Positions 7,941 through 17,064 of a DNA stretch of 23,275 nt are shown piece after piece. Every line of letters begins with the position of its first letter. The stretch's first letter is position 1. A program made the translations under genes and the position numbers. This DNA comes from Aphodosoma sp044433285 (lineage in GTDB: Bacteria; Bacteroidota; Bacteroidia; Bacteroidales; Paludibacteraceae). The stretch is from the NCBI GenBank assembly GCA_044433285.1, contig JAWXTU010000030.1, positions 1 to 23,275 of the forward strand, written 5' to 3'. Under the pieces are notes generated by a model. The model ran no database searches and was not told the origin of the DNA. It saw only the letters and a list, made by a program, of their open reading frames with translations.

Positions 7941-7948
7941 CAAAGATA
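7941..7948 (-). promoter_or_regulatory. Promoter -7 element for the lipoprotein-glgB-TPR-DedA-aroE run
   Basis: TATCTTTG on the minus strand (7948-7941) is an exact Bacteroidota -7 element, 17 bases before the lipoprotein ATG. No clear TTTG is present about 20 bases upstream. That region instead holds an A tract and the near-palindrome GATATTT-AA-AAATATC (7961-7976), which could be an operator. Confidence 0.5.
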
Positions 7949-7985
7949 CAAAAAAAAAGTGATATTTAAAAATATCATAAAATAA

Positions 7986-8015
7986 AAAAGACGAAAGAAT
8001 TTTCTTTCGTCTTTT
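7986..8015 (-). terminator. Intrinsic terminator of the recQ-DUF1015 unit
   Basis: A perfect 14-base stem (7986-7999 and 8002-8015) with a two-base apex is followed on the minus strand by a T-rich stretch (TTTTATTTTATG). It lies about 60 bases beyond the DUF1015 stop codon and just before the next promoter, so it separates the two minus-strand units. Confidence 0.8.
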
Positions 8016-8024
8016 GACTAATAT

Positions 8025-8056
8025 TATCGCTCATTTAGCGAGCTAAAAGAGCGATA
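8025..8056. repeat. Second hairpin just upstream of the terminator
   Basis: An 8-base stem (8025-8032 with 8049-8056), one A/A mismatch, then a 6-base inner stem (8034-8039 with 8042-8047) around a two-base GA apex make a nearly continuous 14-pair palindrome. On the minus strand it comes first after the DUF1015 stop codon, nine bases before the terminator hairpin. It has no T tract of its own. Confidence 0.75.
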
Positions 8057-8076
8057 TAGTAGGTGAAATAATTTTA

Positions 8077-9324
8077 TTAATATTCCAATTTGTGAATAAC
8101 TAGTCCTGAACGTAGTTTAGGTTCAAACCAAGTAGTTTTTGGAGGCATAATGTTGCCTGTATCAGCAATATCAATAATTTGTTGCATTGTTACAGGATAT
8201 AGAGCCAAAGCCAAAGCCATTTCGCCAGAATCAACACGTTGTTGAAGTTCGCCTAGACCACGAATACCGCCTACGAAATCAACACGTTTGTCAGAACGTA
8301 GATCTTTAAGACCTAGTATTTCATCTAAAATCAAGTTAGAAGAGATTGTTACATCAAGTACACCGATAGGATCGTTGTCGTTGTATGTTCCCTCTTTAGC
8401 TGTCAATGAATACCATTTGCCATCTACATAAAGGCTGAAGTTGTGCAATTTGTTAGGTGTGTAGATTTCAGCTCCCATCTCTGCTACATCAAAGTTTTTA
8501 GCAACTGCAGCTAGTAGCTCCTCAACGCTCAATCCGTTAAGATCTTTTACTACACGGTTGTAGTCGATGATATTAAGTTGATTATCAGGGAAACATACAG
8601 CCAAGAAGTAGTTATACTCTTCATCACCGTTGTGATTAGGGTTGTTTTTTCTCTTTTCGTCGCCAACAAGTGCTGCAGCAGCAGAGCGGTGGTGTCCATC
8701 TGCAATATAAAGTGATGGAATTTCAGCAAAAAGTTCAGTGATACGGTTGATAGTAGCCTCATCATCAATCACCCAGAAGTGGTGACCAAAACCATCTGGA
8801 GCAACAAAATCATATTCTGGTTTGTTTGCAATAGTGCGAGCCACGATTTGGTCAATCTCATCAACGTGAGGATATGCGAAGAATACAGGCTCGATGTTTG
8901 CATTGTTTATTCGCACGTGTTTCATACGATCTTCTTCTTTATCGCGACGAGTAAGTTCATGCTTTTTGATGTTACCTTCCATATAATCATTAACATACGC
9001 ACCAACGCAAAGACCGTATTGAGTTTTTCCGTTCATAGTTTGTGCATATACATAATAATTCTCTTTAGAATCTTCTACCAACCAACCATTTTGTTGGAAT
9101 GCATTAAAATTTTCTACAGCTTTTTGGTATACTTCCTCTCCGTGTTCGTCAGTACCGATTGGAAAATCAATTTCTGGTTTGATAATGTGGTAAAGCGATT
9201 TTTCGTTACCCTCAGCCTCTTCACGAGCCTCTAATGAGTTTAATACATCGTATGGGCGTGATGCAACTTGTTCTACTAATTCTTTTGGAGGACGTACTCC
9301 TTTAAACGGTTTAATAACTGCCAT
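8077..9324 (-). CDS. DUF1015 family protein
   Basis: A 415-residue cytoplasmic protein of the DUF1015 family, recognisable by the start MAVIKPFKGVRPP, the KKHELTRRDKEEDR segment (120-133), and LYIADGHHRSAAA with the conserved DGHHR (209-213). The conserved charged and His residues suggest a catalytic or nucleotide/phosphate-binding site, but I know of no firmly established reaction. In many Bacteroidota relatives the gene sits beside the serine biosynthesis genes serC/serA; here it follows recQ by 47 bases with no promoter between, so co-transcription is likely. It is full length, and two consecutive hairpins follow the stop codon. Confidence 0.9.
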   Translation of the reverse strand: MAVIKPFKGVRPPKELVEQVASRPYDVLNSLEAREEAEGNEKSLYHIIKPEIDFPIGTDEHGEEVYQKAVENFNAFQQNGWLVEDSKENYYVYAQTMNGKTQYGLCVGAYVNDYMEGNIKKHELTRRDKEEDRMKHVRINNANIEPVFFAYPHVDEIDQIVARTIANKPEYDFVAPDGFGHHFWVIDDEATINRITELFAEIPSLYIADGHHRSAAAALVGDEKRKNNPNHNGDEEYNYFLAVCFPDNQLNIIDYNRVVKDLNGLSVEELLAAVAKNFDVAEMGAEIYTPNKLHNFSLYVDGKWYSLTAKEGTYNDNDPIGVLDVTISSNLILDEILGLKDLRSDKRVDFVGGIRGLGELQQRVDSGEMALALALYPVTMQQIIDIADTGNIMPPKTTWFEPKLRSGLVIHKLEY

Positions 9325-9371
9325 AATGTTTTTTTTGTGTTTTGATATTAAAAATTTTATATTAAATTTAA

Positions 9372-11558
9372 TTAGTTTCCAATTTCAGATAAGAATTTTA
9401 TTCTTACGAGGCGCACCTCTTCTTCTGTATAATCATCTTCTCCGAGTGCTCTTAAAGCCTCTTGTACATCGTCTGTATCAGCGTCGTTTTTGAAGTAATC
9501 AAATATCTCATCCATCAACTCAGGATCCATAATTTCATCTAAGAAATAGTCGATATTTATCTTTGTACCCGAGTATACAATAGATTCTACCTCATCTAGC
9601 AATTCGCTAAAATCAATACCTTTTGATTCAGCTAAATCATCAAGAGCCACTTTTCTATCTATAGATTGTATCAGTGATACCTTCATTTTACTCTTGTTAG
9701 CTACAGTTTTAATACGCAAATCTTCCGGACGTTCTATTTCGTTCTCTTCCACGTGTAAACGGATAAGATCAACAAATTCTGCGCCATATTTATTTGCTTT
9801 ACCCACACCCACACCAGGGATATTTTGCAACTCTTCAATATTAATTGGATATGTTGTTGCCATAGCCTCCAAAGATGGGTCTTGGAAGATGATAAACGGC
9901 GGTAAATCAAGGTTTTTGGCTATTTTTTTTCTTAAATCTTTTAATAAAGAAAATAGGGCAGGGTCTACTGCAGATGAGCCAATTGCATGTTGTGGTGCTG
10001 AATCATAATCGTATGAAAAGTCATTGTCTTGACTGATTTTAAACGATGTAGGATTTTTTAAGTATTCACGACCTGCCTCTGTAATTTTTAATATGCCGTA
10101 ATTTTCAATCTCTTTGTCAATATATCTATTAATCATAGCTTGACGAATTACAGCTGGTAATAATGATTTTTCCTCTTCTGATACTGAATTAAATAAGTCC
10201 AACTTAGTGAGTTGATATGATTTCACATCTTCACTCTCTCTTCCCGAAAGCACATCAATAATCTCCTCACTTTTAAATTTCTCTTTTATCGCAATAATTG
10301 TCTCTAATACTGCGCACAATAAATCCTTTCCTTCCACTAATTTTTTTGGGTTTAAACAATTGCTACAGTTTCCACAGTTTTCTTGTGGATAACTTTCGCC
10401 AAAATAATGTAATAACTGTCTTCTATGGCACATCGACGACTCTGCATAGGCAGCTGTCTCAGCCAATAGTTGTTTGCCAATTTCTTGTTCGGCAATTGGC
10501 TTGCCGTGCATAAATTTCTCTAACTTAGTTAAATCTTTTTTACTATAAAATGCGATACATCTTCCTTCTCCACCATCTCGCCCTGCACGTCCAGTCTCTT
10601 GATAATATCCCTCCAACGATTTTGGTATATCATAATGTAATACATATCTCACATCTGGTTTATCTATCCCCATACCAAAAGCAATAGTAGCAACTATAAC
10701 ATCAGCGTCCTCCATCAAAAACTTGTCTTGATTTTCAGAGCGCATCGCACTATCCATTCCTGCGTGATATGCTAGTGCTTTTATTCCGTTGAGTTGCAAC
10801 GACTCAGTTAGGTCTTCTACTTTTTTTCTGCTTAAGCAATAGATGATACCCGATTTGCCAGGTTGAGACTTAATATACTTTACTATATCCTTTTCGATAT
10901 GGTCTGTTTTCGGTCTAATTTCATAATACAAATTTTCTCGGTTGAATGATGATTTAAATACCAGAGCATTAGTCATACCAAGAGTTTTTTGTATGTCGTG
11001 CTGCACTTTTGGAGTAGCAGTAGCCGTAAGAGCAATAACTGGGGCATTACCAATCTCATTTATAATAGGACGAATTCTACGATATTCTGGTCGGAAATCA
11101 TGCCCCCATTCTGATATACAGTGAGCTTCGTCAATCGCGTAAAATGAGATATTAATCTTTTGTAAAAATTCAACATTCTCCTCTTTTGTAAGCGACTCAG
11201 GAGCCACATACAATATTTTGGTCTTACCAATTTTTACATCCTCTTTTACGCCATCAATTGCAGCGCGTGTGAGCGACGAATTTAAGAAATGTGCCACCGA
11301 CTCATCGTCCGCAAAGCGTCGCATCGCATCAACTTGATTTTTCATCAACGCAATTAATGGTGATATCACTATTGCAGTACCACCCATTATTAGTGCTGGT
11401 AATTGATAACACAGAGATTTTCCGCCGCCAGTAGGCATCAGAACAAACGTATCTTTCCCTGCTAAGATGTTTTCAATTATAGCTTCTTGATTGCCTTTGA
11501 ACTTATCAAATCCGAAATGATTTTTCAATGCTTCAGCTAATACAGAAGATTTTGTCAT
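9372..11558 (-). CDS. recQ: ATP-dependent DNA helicase RecQ
   Basis: A 3'-5' superfamily 2 helicase that unwinds recombination and replication-fork intermediates. Of 728 residues: Walker A TGGGKS (43-48), DEAH (143-146), TATATP (180-184), the motif VI segment QETGRAGRDG (321-330), and the zinc-binding cluster Cys378, Cys396, Cys399, Cys402. A winged-helix RQC region follows to about 510, then an HRDC domain at about 528-605 (DPALFSLLKDLRKKIAKNL, IPGVGVGKANKYG). An acidic C-terminal extension of about 120 residues (ending GEDDYTEEEVRLVRIKFLSEIGN) makes it longer than E. coli RecQ (about 610), as in other Bacteroidota. All helicase motifs are intact. It is the first gene of its unit and has a long leader of about 120 bases. 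Confidence 0.96.
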   Translation of the reverse strand: MTKSSVLAEALKNHFGFDKFKGNQEAIIENILAGKDTFVLMPTGGGKSLCYQLPALIMGGTAIVISPLIALMKNQVDAMRRFADDESVAHFLNSSLTRAAIDGVKEDVKIGKTKILYVAPESLTKEENVEFLQKINISFYAIDEAHCISEWGHDFRPEYRRIRPIINEIGNAPVIALTATATPKVQHDIQKTLGMTNALVFKSSFNRENLYYEIRPKTDHIEKDIVKYIKSQPGKSGIIYCLSRKKVEDLTESLQLNGIKALAYHAGMDSAMRSENQDKFLMEDADVIVATIAFGMGIDKPDVRYVLHYDIPKSLEGYYQETGRAGRDGGEGRCIAFYSKKDLTKLEKFMHGKPIAEQEIGKQLLAETAAYAESSMCHRRQLLHYFGESYPQENCGNCSNCLNPKKLVEGKDLLCAVLETIIAIKEKFKSEEIIDVLSGRESEDVKSYQLTKLDLFNSVSEEEKSLLPAVIRQAMINRYIDKEIENYGILKITEAGREYLKNPTSFKISQDNDFSYDYDSAPQHAIGSSAVDPALFSLLKDLRKKIAKNLDLPPFIIFQDPSLEAMATTYPINIEELQNIPGVGVGKANKYGAEFVDLIRLHVEENEIERPEDLRIKTVANKSKMKVSLIQSIDRKVALDDLAESKGIDFSELLDEVESIVYSGTKINIDYFLDEIMDPELMDEIFDYFKNDADTDDVQEALRALGEDDYTEEEVRLVRIKFLSEIGN

Positions 11559-11686
11559 AATTTTTGTGCTATTGTAATTAATATTTTTACCTCTTTGTTT
11601 TAGATTTAAGTGTTTGTGTTTGTGTTAGTTAAGGTTAAGTATTAGGTGGTATTTAATGATAAAATATCTCACTAATTTCCACACAA

Positions 11687-11719
11687 CAAATTTATAACTA
11701 ATTAATCAATAAAACCAAA
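11687..11719 (-). promoter_or_regulatory. Promoter of recQ
   Basis: On the minus strand TTTG (11719-11716), a 21-base gap and TAAATTTG (11694-11687) match the Bacteroidota consensus. Transcription would start near 11680, giving a leader of about 120 bases in front of the recQ ATG. This is the best candidate in the divergent region; the long leader keeps it moderate. Confidence 0.45.
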
Positions 11720-11848
11720 TAATTTATGGTATTTTACGTATTTTTTTTTATAAATAATATCTTTTCTTTTTATGTTGCTGATTATCAGCTGTATATGCTG
11801 TTGGTTTGATGAATAAAAAATTTTAATAAAAGTTTTTTCTATCCTTTA

Positions 11849-11880
11849 TTTGCTTATTATATTATATTGTGTTATCTTTG
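11849..11880 (+). promoter_or_regulatory. Promoter of the Porin_10-like gene
   Basis: TTTG (11849-11852), exactly 20 bases, TATCTTTG (11873-11880): an ideal Bacteroidota promoter. The only sensible start codon (ATG, 11889) lies eight bases beyond the -7 element, so the mRNA has almost no leader. It also shows that the longer open frame opening with TTG at 11850 cannot be the real gene start. Confidence 0.8.
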
Positions 11881-11888
11881 CAGGTGAA

Positions 11889-13832
11889 ATGAAGTCGAGA
11901 TTTTTCATCATATATATAGTATTATTTTGTAGTATATCACTCTCCGCACAAGAGTTTCTTGGTATGCCAGATGCTCCTAAGGTAAAAAAAGAGCGCGATT
12001 CGCATATTAGCAGTTGGAAGATAGACGATTGCTATGGTGTGGCAGACTCAGTGCCAGTAGATACACTCACTCTTAATTATCAAGACAATCAGCCTGTTAG
12101 TAACTACAGCTATGCCAATTCTTGGAATGGCAATCTAGGTTCTCCTCTCCAATCGAAACTCTTTTTTAGCAGAAAAGAGCACTCGTTTGATATGTTCTCC
12201 TCGGCGTACAATCCATATACTATTATGCCCAAAGATGTTGTATATTATGATACAAATACCCCTTTTTCTCAACTTGTATATCGTACAGCTCAGCCTTCTT
12301 ATTATGAGGAGGATTATCTGAAAGTTTTGCTTACAATGAATGCAAATAAAAATATCAACGTAGGTGCTTTATGTAACTATATATATGGTCGTGGACAGTA
12401 TGATTCGCAATCTAGTAATATGCTCAATGGTGGTTTTTGGACTGCTTATAAAAGTAAGCGATATGATTTTAATGCCTCTATTTTCTTTAATCAATATAAA
12501 AATCTTGAAAATGGCGGTATAACCGATAATAACTATATTCTTGATTTAGAGTCGTTGATAGGCGCGTCATCTATCTCTCCGTACAATATACCAGTCAATT
12601 TTGAAAATGCCCAATCGGAGTATCACAACTACAACTATTTTTATAATCATAAATACAAATTGGGGCGCGATGTTACACGTATTATCGAAAATGATTCTGT
12701 TGTTACCGAGTTTCAACCAATGATATCGCTTATCCATACACTTGCTTTTGAAGATGTGGGTCGCGAATATTACGAATCTAGTTCGATGCCTGATGGATAT
12801 TATGCAAATAACTATTTTTCAGATGATTATACGTTAGATTCTACCGCTTATTGGTCTTTGAAAAATACATTTGCCGTTACACTCGAGGAGGATTTTAATA
12901 AATTACTGAAATTTGGTCTCTCAGCTTTTGTCGAGTACGATTTGCAACACTATGCCACTGCCTTTGATACCATAGATTTAGATAATAAATATCAACATAA
13001 TCTTAGCGTGGGTGGAGTATTATCTAAAAATCAAGGTGAGAATTTCAGATATAGTTTCAATGGCAAAATATACCTTGTGGGTGCAAGAATAGGAGAATTT
13101 AATGTTAATGGTAATCTTATGGCACTGTTTAATATACCAGGTGTTCCATTACGCGTTGAAGCTGGAGGTGGTATTGTCAATACATCTACATATTATCAAT
13201 ATACCAACTATCAAAGTAACCACTTTATGTGGGAAAATTCAGACTTCTCAAAGATACAATTAGTTGATATTAACGGTAGAATTTCTTTGCCAAAGCAAAA
13301 TCTATCTCTGGGAATTAAGGTGGAAAATATTACCAATTATGTATATCTAAATAAAGAGGCGACACCAGAGCAATATGATGGAAATATTCAAGTAATGTCT
13401 ATTGATTTGGAGGCTAATCTTAAAGCGTGGCGCTTTCATTTGGATACAAAAGCAGAATATCAAATATGTAGTAATCAAGAGGTTTTGCCATTGCCAACAT
13501 TAGCGTTGTATTCAAATGTTTATTATAAAGATAAATTTTTTAACGAATTAACTGTGCAAATTGGCACAACACTTAAATATCATACAGCCTATTATGCCAA
13601 CGCTTATATGCCTGCTCTAGGGCAGTTTTATCTTCAAGACGAGGTATTAATCGGTAACTATCCAGAAATGAGCGCATATGCCAATTTTCATCTAAAAACA
13701 GTGCGCTTTTATGTGCAATATTATCACTGGAATAAAGGTATATTCGGTGGAACAAACTATCTCTCAATGCCTTACTATCCAATTAATCCAGCCACATTGC
13801 AATTTGGACTCTCTTGGACTTTCTGGAAGTAA
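11889..13832 (+). CDS. Putative outer-membrane beta-barrel porin (Porin_10-like)
   Basis: A 647-residue exported barrel protein. Start chosen at ATG 11889: it opens with a signal peptide (MKSRFFIIYIVLFCSISLSAQ) cut near residue 21, and it sits just after a perfect promoter; the longer TTG-initiated frame runs through the promoter. The mature part begins with a polar segment in which SWKIDDCYGVADSVPVDTL and NSWNGNLGSPLQSKLFF are typical of the Bacteroidota putative porins that I know as PF14121. Alternating, aromatic-rich strands follow to the C-terminus, which closes as ATLQFGLSWTFWK like a final barrel strand. No plug or TonB box is visible, so I prefer porin to TonB-dependent receptor. Substrate unknown. 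It converges on the nuclease gene with 31 bases between stop codons and no obvious terminator. Confidence 0.8.
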   Translation: MKSRFFIIYIVLFCSISLSAQEFLGMPDAPKVKKERDSHISSWKIDDCYGVADSVPVDTLTLNYQDNQPVSNYSYANSWNGNLGSPLQSKLFFSRKEHSFDMFSSAYNPYTIMPKDVVYYDTNTPFSQLVYRTAQPSYYEEDYLKVLLTMNANKNINVGALCNYIYGRGQYDSQSSNMLNGGFWTAYKSKRYDFNASIFFNQYKNLENGGITDNNYILDLESLIGASSISPYNIPVNFENAQSEYHNYNYFYNHKYKLGRDVTRIIENDSVVTEFQPMISLIHTLAFEDVGREYYESSSMPDGYYANNYFSDDYTLDSTAYWSLKNTFAVTLEEDFNKLLKFGLSAFVEYDLQHYATAFDTIDLDNKYQHNLSVGGVLSKNQGENFRYSFNGKIYLVGARIGEFNVNGNLMALFNIPGVPLRVEAGGGIVNTSTYYQYTNYQSNHFMWENSDFSKIQLVDINGRISLPKQNLSLGIKVENITNYVYLNKEATPEQYDGNIQVMSIDLEANLKAWRFHLDTKAEYQICSNQEVLPLPTLALYSNVYYKDKFFNELTVQIGTTLKYHTAYYANAYMPALGQFYLQDEVLIGNYPEMSAYANFHLKTVRFYVQYYHWNKGIFGGTNYLSMPYYPINPATLQFGLSWTFWK

Positions 13833-13863
13833 GTTAGGTTTCTGGAACTAATTTCTTGCAAAA

Positions 13864-16800
13864 TTACCACAAGCTTGCCACCTCTTTCTCTTTGCCACAT
13901 AGTGGTACATACGGACAATACTTGCATCCCTTGCATTTATCGTTCTTTGGATTTTCGGCAAAACTTACGTTCACATCAAAGATTTCGTCTATCATTCTTT
14001 TTAATAACCACTCAAAAGGAGCTGCAATATCATCGTAGCTATCAATCTTCACTTCTGTACAATTTTTCTTATCTCTTGAAAAACCTTCTAAATCGGTTAT
14101 TCCTAGTTTTTTAAGTTCTTCTTTTAGCTCCTCATCGGTTCTGAATTTGTCACCATTATAAAACAGATTAGGCACATTAAGCTTAAATTTTTCTGGTTGA
14201 TTTTTTTCCTGTTTAATGAGATCGGATAATTTATATACATTATAAATATTCGGTTGCAATTTCTCACTACTATTAGATTTCTCCTCTAGTTTAGATTGCT
14301 TGTAAATGTAACAGTATAACAACACCTGAAAAATCTCTTGACAAGTGTGCTCTGGCGAATAAAATAGCTCTACAATATTAAAAACGCTTTTACTTTGAGT
14401 CAGTGTTGTAGTTTTATAATCGATAATGTGGGTATACCCATTTTCTTTATCGATGCGGTCGATGATAGCCTTAAAATTGACCGCATCTAGTAATTTTACC
14501 TCTATCTCTTCTTCAGATGCTATTTTGCCTGTTATATTACGAGTTTTGTCAAATTCAATCGTTTGTTTGATAAAATTTCTAATTATATTAGCTGTTAGTT
14601 TATTAAATCCAGTTAATGGCGGAGCCGACGGAGCTGCAACTTGATTTTTACCTGCATCAACTTGATTATTATATCCCTTAGTTATCTTTGCAAATTCCCT
14701 TTCAATATATCCATCAATCTCTTTATCTGTTAAGGATAATTTTTCCACTGTAAGATTATTATCATACATATCATTGTATATCTGCTCCATACATCCGTGA
14801 TAAATCAACCCAAATACATTCGATTGCATAGACTCATTCACCTCATTTTTTTGTCGTACGCCAGCAATAGAGTTGTAATAAAATCGGAGAGGGCAAGTGA
14901 TATAGTTTTTTAGAGAACTTGCAGAAAAACGTTTTCCACCTTCTTTTTTGTACTCTTCAAGAATACCTTGTATATCTCCATTTTTTTCAATAGTAATTTG
15001 TTTTTTCTCATCACTACTCGCAGAGATGGTTTGATTGGTTGTCTTGTGGTTAATTTTTATTTTATCAGCTCCTACACAATGTTTCATCAGATGCTCAATT
15101 TGATAAAAATAGCATGAAATTTCATTTTTCCCTCCCTCTTTGCGTGAGTCATAAATCAACGATAATTTCTTAGTGCGATATAACATACGATAAAAATTAT
15201 ATGCATATATAGCGTCATCGTGTTCGTATGTTGGTAATTTATATGCTACACGTAAGTTGTATGGTATCAGTGAGTTGTTGCTACTATTGCCAGGTATTTT
15301 TTCATCATTAAAACCTACGATAATTATATTATCATAATCAATCAAACGCGCTTCTAGTTTACCCATTATCTGCAACCCTTCGAGCGGTTTACCCTCAAAT
15401 TGCACTTTGAGCGAAGATAACATTTTTGTTATCAATTGATTAAATGTTTTTTTGTCTATCTCAATAGCAGTTTGATTCAGATAATTTTTTAGTTGATTTA
15501 GGAACTTTTTGTATTGTATGGTAAACTCAATGTCGAATGTATGATACTGTGTATTGTTGTTTTTATCTTGATTATACAGCGACTCTTCAATTCTCTTTAA
15601 TATCACTATCAGATATTCTATCAAATCAGTTACATTATCTTGATAAGAGAATAGATGTTTAAAAAATTCGTTATTAGCTATTATATCATCACTTTGCAAC
15701 TCTTTTATAGATACTCTAATTAAATTATTAGAGTTGATTTTTGATGCTATATTTCCGCTCTCTTTAGGATAAAAATTTTGGATAAAAGGGTGTACAAGAA
15801 TATTGATTAGTGGTTTGTGATAAAAGCAGTCAACCCCACCAGATTTAGCAATATCACTTTGTAGCGATATTATATTGTTCATCAAAGTTGCAATATGCGA
15901 TTGATTAAGTTGATAACCCATTGTTACATTGATTTTCTCAATGTTTTCAGGTAAATTATCAACCATATGCGGCAGAAGTTGCTCGTCTGCCAATATTATT
16001 GCAGTGGAACTATTTAATTTATTGATAGGATTATTATCCTTCTTTTTTTTGTATACCTCATAACTGTCAGATATTAACTGACTTGCAACTTTAGTTTGGT
16101 TAGAGTGCGATGCTGTACTATATAAATTAATTTCAGGAAATTGCTCCTTTTTTGGTTGATGATATTCGTATTTAGATGTAAACTTATTTAGGTTTTCAGC
16201 GTAGTTTAATGCAATAGATGATTTAAATTCTGACTTATCAAACTGCATAGGGTAGTCGAAATAATAATCACCAATATTATTTTTATTGAAGAGTGATAAA
16301 ATCTCATTTTCAGATGCAGTGAGAACGTTAAACCCAATGAACACCACACGTTTATATTTTACTATTTCATCAAAATTATAATCAAGATTATCATTAAACC
16401 TAGAACTCAAATTTTCTATAGCAGCTCGATATATCTTTCCCTCATACCCTAACTTTTTATCATCTAATTCATTATTGAAATCAGCATAAACACCACCGAG
16501 TATATCCCACAGAGAGATAAATTTCTTCTCAAACTCAAGCGCATTATCCACCCCTTTTGGTATTAGATGCCCCAAAAACTTTTGTATAGCTTCAATTTGC
16601 TCATCATCAAAATAATCAGAGGGAGCAGTTATATCTTTTAAAGATGATATATTACTAAATATCGCTTCTGCATTGCACAGATACTTATCCACTTCATTAA
16701 AATCAGACAACATCGACTCGCCAAGCGAAATAAAATTATCAAAAGATAAAAGTTTGTCGGCGGGGTAATTTTTTTCTTTAGCTACACTCTCGTAAGATTT

Positions 16801-17064
16801 ATATAGCAACAACAGAAGTTCAACGTCAGAACACTTTTGTATATCAGTAAATGAGGCAGCAAAATTATTTATATCTACCACATTAGGTGAAAATATAGTC
16901 TGTTTTGAGCGCGAACACATCGAACACAAAGCATCGGTAAAGAATAATCCGGCACGCCTATTGGGGAATACAAATATTATATCGTTGAGCGATAGGTTAT
17001 TATCTTTGTTAACAACAATTTTATTATAGTATATTTCAGCTATATTTTCTAGAAATGTATTCAT
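13864..17064 (-). CDS. AddB-like PD-(D/E)XK nuclease/inactivated helicase subunit
   Basis: A 1066-residue cytoplasmic protein resembling the AddB subunit of AddAB recombination exonucleases, which process double-strand breaks. The N-terminus (IIFVFPNRRAGLFF, 29-42) sits where a helicase Walker A would be but lacks GKT/S, so the helicase part is probably structural. The C-terminal nuclease domain has Cys724 (CPLRFYY), GLIYHGCME with His756 and Glu760, IDRID with Asp869, and IIDYKT with Asp882 and Lys884. CKGCKYCPYVPLC follows with cysteines at 1044, 1047, 1050 and 1056; Cys724 plus C-x2-C-x5-C is the AddB iron-sulfur pattern. A Pro/Ala-rich insert lies near 797-823. AddA is not in this window. 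Its ATG overlaps the stop codon of the upstream gene by four bases. Confidence 0.85.
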   Translation of the reverse strand: MNTFLENIAEIYYNKIVVNKDNNLSLNDIIFVFPNRRAGLFFTDALCSMCSRSKQTIFSPNVVDINNFAASFTDIQKCSDVELLLLLYKSYESVAKEKNYPADKLLSFDNFISLGESMLSDFNEVDKYLCNAEAIFSNISSLKDITAPSDYFDDEQIEAIQKFLGHLIPKGVDNALEFEKKFISLWDILGGVYADFNNELDDKKLGYEGKIYRAAIENLSSRFNDNLDYNFDEIVKYKRVVFIGFNVLTASENEILSLFNKNNIGDYYFDYPMQFDKSEFKSSIALNYAENLNKFTSKYEYHQPKKEQFPEINLYSTASHSNQTKVASQLISDSYEVYKKKKDNNPINKLNSSTAIILADEQLLPHMVDNLPENIEKINVTMGYQLNQSHIATLMNNIISLQSDIAKSGGVDCFYHKPLINILVHPFIQNFYPKESGNIASKINSNNLIRVSIKELQSDDIIANNEFFKHLFSYQDNVTDLIEYLIVILKRIEESLYNQDKNNNTQYHTFDIEFTIQYKKFLNQLKNYLNQTAIEIDKKTFNQLITKMLSSLKVQFEGKPLEGLQIMGKLEARLIDYDNIIIVGFNDEKIPGNSSNNSLIPYNLRVAYKLPTYEHDDAIYAYNFYRMLYRTKKLSLIYDSRKEGGKNEISCYFYQIEHLMKHCVGADKIKINHKTTNQTISASSDEKKQITIEKNGDIQGILEEYKKEGGKRFSASSLKNYITCPLRFYYNSIAGVRQKNEVNESMQSNVFGLIYHGCMEQIYNDMYDNNLTVEKLSLTDKEIDGYIEREFAKITKGYNNQVDAGKNQVAAPSAPPLTGFNKLTANIIRNFIKQTIEFDKTRNITGKIASEEEIEVKLLDAVNFKAIIDRIDKENGYTHIIDYKTTTLTQSKSVFNIVELFYSPEHTCQEIFQVLLYCYIYKQSKLEEKSNSSEKLQPNIYNVYKLSDLIKQEKNQPEKFKLNVPNLFYNGDKFRTDEELKEELKKLGITDLEGFSRDKKNCTEVKIDSYDDIAAPFEWLLKRMIDEIFDVNVSFAENPKNDKCKGCKYCPYVPLCGKEKEVASLW

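Noticed and set aside
8779..9234. 151-codon plus-strand frame opposite the DUF1015 gene
   Set aside because: Antisense shadow of a well-conserved protein; its translation is Phe/Ile/Val-rich without domain features and has no promoter.
11850..11888. TTG-initiated extension of the porin gene by 13 codons
   Set aside because: The extension covers the -33 gap and the -7 element of a perfect promoter, and the signal peptide begins at the ATG at 11889.
13833..13863. Shared terminator between the convergent porin and nuclease genes
   Set aside because: The 31-base gap contains no convincing inverted repeat.
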